Shown: positions 57,695-64,000 of the stretch, one piece after another
How the letters are laid out: each line of letters opens with the position of its first letter
Numbering within the stretch: position 1 is the stretch's first letter
Origin: Janthinobacterium sp. PAMC25594
GTDB lineage: Bacteria; Pseudomonadota; Gammaproteobacteria; Burkholderiales; Burkholderiaceae_D
Direction: 5' to 3'
Length of the DNA: 64,000 bases
NCBI RefSeq assembly: GCF_019443505.1
Contig: NZ_CP080377.1
Coordinates: 6,076,001-6,140,000 of the forward strand
The notes under the pieces: model-generated
The model's database searches: none
What the model saw: only the letters and a program-made list of their open reading frames with translations
Told to the model about the DNA's origin: nothing
Program-made: the position numbers and the translations under genes

Positions 57695-58144
57695 TCAGGA
57701 GGCTTTGCGCGGCGGGACTTTCTTCGCCGTGCAGTCGGCGCAGGTACCGTATAGCGACAGCGCGTGCTCGTGCAGCACGAAGCCCCGCTCGGTGGCGATT
57801 TCATTCTGGCGCAGTTCGATGCCTTCATCGACGAATTCATCGACCTTGCCGCAACCCGTGCAGACCAGGTGGTCGTGGTGCTGGCCTTCATTCAGTTCGA
57901 AGACGGCATGGCCCGATTCGAAATGCCGGCGAAACAAAATGCCCGCTTCGGCAAACTGCATCAGCACGCGGTAGATGGTGGCCAGGCCCACGTCGATCTT
58001 TTCAGCCAGCAAGAGTTTGTACACATCGTCCGCACTCAGATGCTTGATGCCGCCTTCTTGAAACAGCTGCAGAATCCGCAAGCGGGGGATGGTCACTTTC
58101 AAGCCCGATTCACGCAGTTCCCTCAATATATCCATGTCTCCCAT
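57695..58144 (-). CDS. fur: Ferric uptake regulator Fur
   Basis: 149 residues beginning MGDMDILRELRESGLKVTIPRL; a start at the fourth codon (MDILREL) is also possible. DNA-binding helix region: DDVYKLLLAEKIDVGLATIYRVL. Metal sites: HHDHLVCTGCGKVDEF and YGTCADC, both CxxC pairs present. It represses iron-uptake genes when bound to Fe(II). A Fur box 53 bp upstream suggests autoregulation, and the TonB receptor at 40.5 kb is a likely target. Confidence 0.96.
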   Translation of the reverse strand: MGDMDILRELRESGLKVTIPRLRILQLFQEGGIKHLSADDVYKLLLAEKIDVGLATIYRVLMQFAEAGILFRRHFESGHAVFELNEGQHHDHLVCTGCGKVDEFVDEGIELRQNEIATERGFVLHEHALSLYGTCADCTAKKVPPRKAS

Positions 58145-58196
58145 TCCTTTTTATGATCGCCTGAGCGAGCGCTTAAGCGTGAACCTGCATTATATC

Positions 58197-58215
58197 GCAA
58201 ATGATAATCATTACC
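58197..58215 (-). promoter_or_regulatory. Fur box in the fur promoter region
   Basis: GCAAATGATAATCATTACC matches the 19-bp Fur consensus at 16 of 19 positions. Confidence 0.88.
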
Positions 58216-58316
58216 ATTCGCATGTGCGAACTGGAAATATTATGCGGTGTAGCCAGTTGGGTATCCAGTGACATCGGCGCAAGCTCCGATTGCGTTGCAC
58301 GCATCTTGCGCTGGAA

Positions 58317-58346
58317 TTGCAAAACCAAGGCCGATATCGCTACACT
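58317..58346 (+). promoter_or_regulatory. Probable promoter of the LysR-type gene
   Basis: TTGCAA at 58317-58322 and TACACT at 58341-58346, 18-nt spacer, 31 bp before the ATG. A 7-bp inverted repeat (GCGCAAG to CTTGCGC) lies just upstream at about 58278-58312 and could be an operator. Confidence 0.5.
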
Positions 58347-58377
58347 GTGCAGCACGGAATAACAATGGAGCAGGGGC

Positions 58378-59274
58378 ATGGATCGATTCGATGCGATGCG
58401 CATCTTTACGCGCATCGTCGAGCTGCGCAGTTTCACGCAGGCGGCGCATGACCTCGGCTATCCGAAGGCGACGGTCACGCATGCGATCAAGCAGCTTGAA
58501 GCGCGGCTGCGCGTGCGGCTGCTGCAGCGGACCACGCGGCAAGTGACGCCCACGCCCGATGGCGAGGCGTATTACCAGCGCTGCGTGCGCCTGTTGGCGG
58601 ACCTGGAAGAAACGGAAGCCGTGTTTTCCTCGGCGATGCAGCAGCCGGCCGGCAAGCTGCGCATCGACCTGCACGCGACCCTGGCCATGCATTTCGTCCT
58701 GCCCGTGCTGGACCGGTTCTGCGCCCGCTATCCCTTGATCGAACTGGAAATCGGCATGGGCGACCGCCTCGTCGACCTGGTGCGCGAAGGCGTCGACTGC
58801 GTGCTGCGCGTGGGTGAGCTGAGCGACTCGTCGATGGTGGCGCGCCGGCTGGCGTTGCTGGAACAGCTGACGTGCGCCAGCCCCGCCTACCTGGCCGCGC
58901 ACGGCACGCCGCAGAACCTGGCGCAGCTCGATGGCCACCGCGCCGTGAATTTCTTTTCCGCCCAGACGGGCAAGGTCTGGCCCTTCGATTTCAAGGTGGC
59001 GGGACAGCGCCACAGCGTGGCCTTGCCGGGTACGGTGTCCGTCAACAATGCCGACGCGTATCACGCCTGCTGCCGCGCGGGCCTGGGCCTGATCCAGGCG
59101 CCGCGCTATCACCTGGAGCGGGCGCTGGCCACCGGCGAGCTGGTGGAGGTGCTGCGGGACTGGCGTCCCGACCCGCTGCCCGTGTCCGTGCTGTATCCCC
59201 ATCAGCGGCAATTGTCGCCGCGCGTGCGCGTGTTTGCCGACTGGCTCGCCAGCCTGTTTGCCGAGGGGGTTTAA
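58378..59274 (+). CDS. LysR family transcriptional regulator
   Basis: 298 residues. N-terminal winged helix: MDRFDAMRIFTRIVELRSFTQAAHDLGYPKATVTHAIKQLE is the usual LysR start. A periplasmic-binding-like effector domain follows (LRIDLHATLAMHFVLPVLDRF, VNFFSAQTGKVWPFDFKV). It belongs to the large group regulating quinone or aromatic-compound genes, but the target is unknown; the neighbours ompW and fur do not show it. Confidence 0.93.
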   Translation: MDRFDAMRIFTRIVELRSFTQAAHDLGYPKATVTHAIKQLEARLRVRLLQRTTRQVTPTPDGEAYYQRCVRLLADLEETEAVFSSAMQQPAGKLRIDLHATLAMHFVLPVLDRFCARYPLIELEIGMGDRLVDLVREGVDCVLRVGELSDSSMVARRLALLEQLTCASPAYLAAHGTPQNLAQLDGHRAVNFFSAQTGKVWPFDFKVAGQRHSVALPGTVSVNNADAYHACCRAGLGLIQAPRYHLERALATGELVEVLRDWRPDPLPVSVLYPHQRQLSPRVRVFADWLASLFAEGV

Positions 59275-59345
59275 TTTTGCGATGCCGCATTTTCTTGACC
59301 TGGGCAAAGAAAAAAATCCCTCTAGTGATGCCATCTAGCACTATT

Positions 59346-59359
59346 TGATGTGGATCAAA
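59346..59359 (+). promoter_or_regulatory. FNR/Anr box upstream of ompW
   Basis: TTGATGTGGATCAA is a perfect match to TTGAT-N4-ATCAA. It is centred about 71 bp before the ompW start codon, suited to activation at low oxygen. ompW is FNR-controlled in E. coli. Confidence 0.85.
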
Positions 59360-59423
59360 GTTTTTGTTGCACTGCACTCTTAGACTTCGCAGCGTTACTT
59401 AACGACAAAAAGAGGGAACTAGA

Positions 59424-60041
59424 ATGAAGAAGTCCGCAACTGCAGCAGCAATCGTTTTGGCCGCCATCGGCGCATTCGCCGGCAATGCAATGGCGCAGGA
59501 AAGCCCATGGCTGGTGCGTGCGCGTGCCGTGCATATCGATCCGGCCAATAAATCCACGCCGCTCTTCGGCGCTGGCGCATCGGACACGATCCACGTCAGC
59601 AGCAAGACGATTCCTGAAATCGATATTTCGTATTTCTTTACCCCCAATATCGCTGCCGAGCTGATCCTGACGTATCCGCAAAAGCATGACGTCACCCTGG
59701 GTGGCCAAAATATCGGCACGTTCAAGCATTTGCCGCCGACCTTGTCGCTGCAATACCACTTCATGCCGGAAAAACAGTTCAGCCCATACGTGGGTGCAGG
59801 CGTGAACTATACGAATATTTCGAGCGTGAAACTGCTGAATGGCGCTGGCCGCCTGGAGCATGACAGCTGGGGCTTCGCGCTGCAAGCTGGCGTCGACTAC
59901 AAGCTGGACAAAAACTGGTCGCTGAACTTCGACATCAAAAAAGTACAGATCCGCAGCGACGTCTTCGTCGGTTCGGCCAAGGCCAGCGAAGTCAAGATCG
60001 ATCCTGTCCTGATCGGCGTCGGCGTGGGCTACCGTTTCTAA
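59424..60041 (+). CDS. ompW: OmpW family outer membrane protein
   Basis: 205 residues with a signal peptide (to residue 24, NAMAQ). It is an eight-stranded barrel typical of OmpW: WLVRARAVHIDPANKSTP, EIDISYFFTPNIAAELILTYP, FSPYVGAGVNYT, and the terminal GVGVGYRF ending in Phe. It is a small hydrophobic-compound channel of the outer membrane. A perfect FNR box upstream indicates control by oxygen. Confidence 0.94.
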   Translation: MKKSATAAAIVLAAIGAFAGNAMAQESPWLVRARAVHIDPANKSTPLFGAGASDTIHVSSKTIPEIDISYFFTPNIAAELILTYPQKHDVTLGGQNIGTFKHLPPTLSLQYHFMPEKQFSPYVGAGVNYTNISSVKLLNGAGRLEHDSWGFALQAGVDYKLDKNWSLNFDIKKVQIRSDVFVGSAKASEVKIDPVLIGVGVGYRF

Positions 60042-60082
60042 GCATGGCATGACAGCGCCCGTGCGGCGCGGACAATAAAAAA

Positions 60083-60104
60083 GGACGGCTTCGCCGTCCT
60101 TTTT
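60083..60104 (+). terminator. Intrinsic terminator after ompW
   Basis: Stem GGACGGC/GCCGTCC with a TTC loop, preceded by six As and followed by five Ts. Because of the As it can also serve the convergent metQ-like gene. Confidence 0.93.
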
Positions 60105-60122
60105 ACGTTTGGTGCACGCCGT

Positions 60123-60950
60123 TTATTTTTTCAGCGTCTTTTCCAGCGCCAGCTGGTAGTCCGTCTTTTCGTAGCCGGCCAGGTATTTGTTCGTCGCGTC
60201 GAGGAAGGCGCGCGAGCGGTAGGCCGCTTCCAGGTCCTTGACCCATGGCTTGGCCTTGTCGGCCGTGCGGATGGCGACCAGGTTGATGTAGCTGTCCGAG
60301 ATCTTTTCCACGCTAAGGGCCGACGTCAGCTTCATGCCGGCGGCCAGGGCGAAGTTACCGTTCACAAAGGCGTAGTCGGCGTCCGCCAGCGAACGTGGCA
60401 GCTGCGCCGCTTCCAGCGGCACCAGTTTGAGCTTCTTCGGGTTGTCCAGCACGTCGCGCTCGGAAGCGCGCAGCGGATCGACGTTCGGTTTCAGCTTGAT
60501 CCAGCCCATCTTGGCCAGCATCACCAGCGCGCGCGCCTGGTTGGTCGGGTCGTTCGGCATGGTGATGGTGGCGCCGTTTTTGACTTCCGCCAGGGTTTTT
60601 TGCTTGCCGCCGTACAGGCCGATCGGCATGGTCGGCACCGTGATCAGGGAGCTCAATGGCAGCTTGTTATCGGTGGCGAACTTGGTCAGATACACGATGT
60701 GCTGGAACACGTTGGCATCGAGCGAGCCTTCGGCCAGCGCGTAGTTCGGCTGCACGTAGTCGTTGAATTCCACGATCCTGACCTTGTAGCCCTGTTTTTC
60801 CAGGATGGGCTTGATGCCCAGCTTCAGCTGGTCCGAATACGGGCCGGAGCTGGTGCCGATGACGAGTTCTTTCGGATCCTTGGCGTGGGCGGCGGTGGCG
60901 AAGGCCAGGCTGGCGGCGGCCAGGAGCAGATTGCGGCGAAGATGGTTCAT
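60123..60950 (-). CDS. metQ: MetQ/NlpA family substrate-binding protein
   Basis: 275 residues of the NlpA family (KELVIGTSSGPYSDQL, YKVRIVEFNDYVQPNYALAEGSLDANVFQH). The signal peptide ends AHAK and has no lipobox Cys, so unlike E. coli MetQ it is predicted to be free in the periplasm. The segment FQHIVYL and the ATITMPNDPTNQARALVML region are typical of D/L-methionine-type binders. Third gene after metN and metI. The substrate could be methionine or a related compound. Confidence 0.88.
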   Translation of the reverse strand: MNHLRRNLLLAAASLAFATAAHAKDPKELVIGTSSGPYSDQLKLGIKPILEKQGYKVRIVEFNDYVQPNYALAEGSLDANVFQHIVYLTKFATDNKLPLSSLITVPTMPIGLYGGKQKTLAEVKNGATITMPNDPTNQARALVMLAKMGWIKLKPNVDPLRASERDVLDNPKKLKLVPLEAAQLPRSLADADYAFVNGNFALAAGMKLTSALSVEKISDSYINLVAIRTADKAKPWVKDLEAAYRSRAFLDATNKYLAGYEKTDYQLALEKTLKK

Positions 60951-60982
60951 GCTTTTCCTTGTACTGAAATACTGAATATGAA

Positions 60983-61657
60983 TTAACGTTTGTCGAGGCG
61001 CTTGGCGATGCGCGTGCCGGCGAACTGGATGGTTTGCACCAGCACGATCAGGATGGCCACGGTGACGACCATGATGTCCGTCTCGAAGCGGTAGTAGCCG
61101 TAGCGGATGGCCAGGTCGCCGATGCCGCCGCCGCCCACCACGCCGGCCACGGCCGAATACGACAGGAAGCTGATCGACAGCACGGTCAGGGCCAGCACCA
61201 GGCCGGAGCGCGCTTCCACCAGCAGCACGCGGAAGATGATCTGCATTTCCGACGCGCCCATGGCATGCGCCGCCTCGATCACGCCGCGCGGCACTTCGCG
61301 CAGGTTCTGTTCCACCAGGCGCGCCAGGTAGGGAATGGCGGCGAACGACAGCGGCACGGCAGCCGCCAGCGGGCCGATCGAGGTGCCCGCGATGATGCGT
61401 GTAAACGGCGTCAGGGCGACCAGCAAGATAATGAACGGGAAGCTGCGCACGGTATTCACCAGCCAGCCGAGGATCATCGACAGCGGACGGTTTTCCAGCG
61501 ACTGGCCTTCCGAGACGAGGAACAGCACAATGCCCAGCGGGCCGCCGATCAGGATGGCGGCGCTCAATCCGATGCCCAGCATCGTCATGGTCTGGCCCAG
61601 CGCCACCGAGATTTCCGGCAGCAGGTTGACGACGTTATTGATCGATTCTTCAAACAT
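60983..61657 (-). CDS. metI: MetI-type ABC transporter permease
   Basis: 224 residues from the ATG whose first base is 61657 (MFEESINNVVNLLPEISVAL), overlapping the metN stop by 8 bp. The frame is open further, but MetI proteins start here. Five to six membrane segments and the permease EAA-type loop (VIEAAHAMGASEMQIIFRVLL) are visible. It forms the inner-membrane channel with MetN. Confidence 0.93.
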   Translation of the reverse strand: MFEESINNVVNLLPEISVALGQTMTMLGIGLSAAILIGGPLGIVLFLVSEGQSLENRPLSMILGWLVNTVRSFPFIILLVALTPFTRIIAGTSIGPLAAAVPLSFAAIPYLARLVEQNLREVPRGVIEAAHAMGASEMQIIFRVLLVEARSGLVLALTVLSISFLSYSAVAGVVGGGGIGDLAIRYGYYRFETDIMVVTVAILIVLVQTIQFAGTRIAKRLDKR

Positions 61658-62459
61658 GTGTTGCATCCTTCCATGCGGTGGCTTCAAACGCCTCGGTGCC
61701 GTAATACGCCAGTTCGCGTCCCAGCGCCGTCTTGCGCGGGGTGGCCGTGTCGCTCAAATCGAATTGTTCGGCGATGGCGCCGTTTTCCACGACGGCGACG
61801 CGGTTGCAGATGGCGCCCAGCACCGACAGCTCATGGCTGACGATGACGATGGTCACGCCGAGGCGCGCATTGATGTCGCGCAGGGTGTCGAGCAGGGCGC
61901 GCGTCGTTTCCGCGTCCAGCGCGGACGTCGGCTCGTCGCACAGCAGCACGTCGGGGTGGCTGGCCAGGGCGCGGGCAATCGCCACGCGCTGTTTCTGCCC
62001 GCCCGACAGTTGCGCCGGATAGCTGTGCAGCTTGTCGGACAGGCCGACGAGCGCCAGGCATTCCTCGACGCGGGCGGCGATCTGCTCGCCCTTGGTGGTG
62101 CCATGGATTTTCAGGGGGAAGGCGACATTGTCGAAGACGCTGGCGTTTTGCAGCAGGTTGAATTGCTGGAAAATCATGCCGATGTTCTGGCGCGCGTCGC
62201 GCAATGCGCTCTTGCCCAGGCGGGTCAGTTCGCGCCCGGCCACGGTAATGGTGCCACTGTCGGGACGCTCGAGCAGGTTAATCAGGCGCAGCAAGGTGGA
62301 TTTGCCGGCGCCGCTCTTGCCGATCAGGCCGAAAATATCACCGGGATAGACTTCCAGCGTGACCGATTTGACCGCGTGGAATTGTTCGCCCTTGGGCAGC
62401 GCGAAGGTCTTGTTGGCGCCATCGATGCGAATCACCGGCGTACGGTGTGGTGTGGTCAT
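61650..62459 (-). CDS. metN: MetN-type ABC transporter ATPase, short form without the NIL domain
   Basis: 269 residues with Walker A GKSGAGKST, Q-loop FQQFNLLQ, signature LSGGQKQRVAIARAL, Walker B VLLCDEPTSALD and the switch His in VSHE. E. coli MetN has about 343 residues, with a C-terminal NIL/ACT domain that binds methionine and inhibits transport; this protein stops before it. Only a short tail (ALGRELAYYGTEAFEATAWKD) follows the ATPase. Transport regulation must therefore differ. Confidence 0.9.
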   Translation of the reverse strand: MTTPHRTPVIRIDGANKTFALPKGEQFHAVKSVTLEVYPGDIFGLIGKSGAGKSTLLRLINLLERPDSGTITVAGRELTRLGKSALRDARQNIGMIFQQFNLLQNASVFDNVAFPLKIHGTTKGEQIAARVEECLALVGLSDKLHSYPAQLSGGQKQRVAIARALASHPDVLLCDEPTSALDAETTRALLDTLRDINARLGVTIVIVSHELSVLGAICNRVAVVENGAIAEQFDLSDTATPRKTALGRELAYYGTEAFEATAWKDATHV

Positions 62460-62795
62460 GCAGTGTTTCCTTTTTTATTGGACCGTGACAGGCTTGCTTG
62501 CAGGGGCCAAATCGCCCGGCCTGCTACGTCGGTTGCGTAGTATACCTCCGATCGTGTTATTACTCCTACGACAGAATCTTGCTTTGAATATGCAAATAAT
62601 GTCTATGCGCCGGTTTTCAAGTTGAAAAAGCGGAAAAGCGGCGTTCTTACCGAATTTAATCGCGTCGATGGGCGTGGCAGAGCCGCATCTTGGTGAAAAG
62701 TTCGACGTGCCCTGCGGACGCCTCATGGTGTTTTTGTGTGAAGTTCGGCTGACTTGGCGTTTTTTCGACGCAGGCACGGCGGTTTGCTGCCTGCC
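62460..62795. other. Intergenic region between metN and the ybaN-like gene
   Basis: No gene is seen. It should hold the metN promoter on the minus strand, but I find no convincing -35/-10 pair and no recognisable SAM or SAH riboswitch. A 7-bp inverted repeat (GCAGGCA, TGCCTGC) at 62770-62794 lies directly behind the ybaN stop. Confidence 0.5.
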
Positions 62796-63242
62796 TTATG
62801 GCTCTTCGCGGGCAGATTCTGCTCCGCTGGCGGCAGGCCCTTCGGGACGGCGCAACAGGTAGACGAGGACGGCGATTTCCATGGCGCCCACCATGGCGAT
62901 GACCCACCATGGCGGATGGCCCAGGCACATGGCGACAAAGCCGATGGCCATGCCCAGGCAAGCCATGGCCTTGCCGCGCCGCGAGACGGCACGGTGTTCG
63001 CGCCATTGGCGCAGCGACGGGCCGAAGCGGGGATGGTGCAGCAGCCAGTGCTCGAGGCGCGGCGAGGCGCGGCTGAAGCAGGCCAGGGCGAGGATCAGGA
63101 AAATCGTCGTCGGCATGACGGGCAGCATGGCGCCGATGATCCCCAGCAGCACCATCAGGGCGCCTGCGGCGGTCCAGGCCCAGCGGCGCAGGCGCCGGCC
63201 ATGCGCTTCGCGCAGCGGCATCCGGGCGTGCGGCTCCCGCAT
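62796..63242 (-). CDS. ybaN: YbaN/DUF454 family inner membrane protein
   Basis: 148 residues with the DUF454 motif LGIIGAMLPVMPTTIFLILALACFSRASPRLEHWLL and three membrane segments. The family is small and its function unknown; it often sits near iron or haem genes. The ATG overlaps the stop of a short upstream frame by one base (TGATG), and a Fur-like site lies 197 bp upstream. Confidence 0.87.
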   Translation of the reverse strand: MREPHARMPLREAHGRRLRRWAWTAAGALMVLLGIIGAMLPVMPTTIFLILALACFSRASPRLEHWLLHHPRFGPSLRQWREHRAVSRRGKAMACLGMAIGFVAMCLGHPPWWVIAMVGAMEIAVLVYLLRRPEGPAASGAESAREEP

Positions 63243-63346
63243 CAGGCGAAGGCGCGGGCGCTCAAGCCCTGGCTGCGGAGCGGGGAGGCGGCATGATGGG
63301 CGTTCAAGGTGCGCATATCGTGGCGGGTGTGGCGGGTGGCCGTCAT
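63242..63346 (-). CDS. Possible short gene coupled to ybaN (uncertain)
   Basis: 34 codons beginning MTATRHTRHDMRTLNAHH and ending with TGA that overlaps the ybaN ATG. It is basic and has no recognised family. The overlap suggests translational coupling, but no Shine-Dalgarno is clear, and the frame continues upstream to 63445, so the start is unsure. Confidence 0.3.
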   Translation of the reverse strand: MTATRHTRHDMRTLNAHHAASPLRSQGLSARAFA

Positions 63347-63438
63347 GTTTTTCTGCTCTGGGTTTGGCTCTATTATGGAGGAATCAAGGCGACGCTGCAT
63401 GCGCGCCAAGGCCGTGATAATAACCACCCTGTAGAATA

Positions 63439-63457
63439 ATAACAAGAATCATTCTCA
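63439..63457 (-). promoter_or_regulatory. Fur-box-like site upstream of ybaN
   Basis: AATAACAAGAATCATTCTC matches the 19-bp Fur consensus at about 14 positions, weaker than the two others in the window. It lies in the 476-bp gap between ybaN and the yceI-like gene; apart from the short frame next to ybaN the rest of the gap shows nothing clear. Confidence 0.5.
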
Positions 63458-63718
63458 TTTGATGTGTGCTGAGGCGCCGGATAACGCTGGATATTTTTGG
63501 CAATGCAGACAATAATCGGCAGCAGAAGGCGCTGTCGTGGACATCATCGTTGTTATTATCGATTTTATCGATGCTAACTAGGTATATTTTGCGTTTTACA
63601 TCGATCTTCATGCCATGCATAATCTGTTGTAACTGAAGCCAGACAATCAGCCGCATGCGTCGTTCGCCTGCAGCTGCTTGCGGTTTTGACATCCTCCACT
63701 TTCTATCAGGAACCTACA

Positions 63719-64000
63719 ATGAAAAAACTGCTCGCTTTTATCGCCGCCGCCGGCTTCTCGCTGTCCGCCGTTGCCGCGCCTGAAGTCTATGTCATCGATG
63801 GCAGCCACACTTTCCCCCGTTTCGAGTACACCCACATGGGTTTCTCGACGCAGCAAAGCCGTTTCAATAACACCACCGGCAAGGTCACGCTGGACCGCGC
63901 CGCGAAGACGGGCGCCGTCGAAGTGCTGATCGACACCAAGTCCGTCGACACGGGTTCGACCCTGTTCAACTCGCACATCCAGGGCGAAGACTTCCTCGAC
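63719..64000 (+). CDS. YceI family periplasmic protein, 3' end cut off by the window
   Basis: 94 codons visible from ATG 63719, preceded by AGGAA. The signal peptide (MKKLLAFIAAAGFSLSAVAA) is followed by the YceI lipocalin-like start YVIDGSHTFPRFEYTHMGFSTQQSRFNNTTGKV. The family binds polyisoprenoid-type lipids in a barrel in the periplasm. The physiological role is not defined. Confidence 0.93.
   Translation, partial: MKKLLAFIAAAGFSLSAVAAPEVYVIDGSHTFPRFEYTHMGFSTQQSRFNNTTGKVTLDRAAKTGAVEVLIDTKSVDTGSTLFNSHIQGEDFLD

Noticed and set aside
62460..62795. A SAM or SAH riboswitch before metN
   Set aside because: I looked for conserved cores and paired stems and found none I could support.

Overview
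The window is a GC-rich, densely coding chromosomal segment from a beta-proteobacterium, most likely of the Oxalobacteraceae (Janthinobacterium/Massilia/Duganella-like). That assignment is an inference from protein character and gene order: yceF/yceD-rpmF-plsX-fabHDG-acpP-fabF, rpoE-rseA-degQ, lepA-lepB-rnc-era-recO-pdxJ-acpS-uvrC-pgsA-tRNA. No rRNA gene is present to settle it.

Layout. 1-11.6 kb: a truncated MltD-type lytic transglycosylase, small DUF proteins, a large PAS/GGDEF/EAL receptor, an orphan Tat-exported molybdopterin hydroxylase subunit, a thioredoxin, RlmJ, an RsmI-like methyltransferase and YceF. 11.8-18.6 kb: the ribosomal protein L32 and fatty-acid synthesis operon. 18.7-24 kb: the envelope-stress locus (rpoE with its own sigma-E-type promoter, a short rseA, degQ). 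It is interrupted by an intact IS4-family element that landed on the edge of an older 158-bp MITE-like palindrome. 24.3-33.5 kb: the lepA to pgsA housekeeping run. 33.6-34.4 kb: five tRNA-Gly(GCC) genes followed by tRNA-Cys. 34.7-42.7 kb: a SulP transporter, an unknown protein, an S41 peptidase, a chemoreceptor and a Fur-box-preceded TonB siderophore receptor.

43-52.4 kb is a nearly complete selenocysteine module. It holds fdnGHI (membrane formate dehydrogenase with an in-frame UGA and SECIS hairpin), fdhE, selA, selB and selC (tRNA-Sec); only selD is missing. A long hairpin with a T-run lies just ahead of fdnG. 53.2-56.3 kb holds a siaABCD-type partner-switching and diguanylate cyclase module, whose SiaA carries a CBS-like cytoplasmic input domain.

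56.4-64 kb: a quinone reductase and a MerR gene whose last codons are supplied by a second 158-bp MITE-like element, then Fur with a Fur box, a LysR regulator, OmpW behind a perfect FNR box, a MetNIQ-type importer, a YbaN-family protein and the start of a YceI-family protein. The window is rich in signals for anaerobiosis (FNR box, formate dehydrogenase), iron (Fur boxes) and envelope stress (sigma-E promoter), and in short palindromic repeats, including three copies of a 27-nt GGGGTC-type palindrome.
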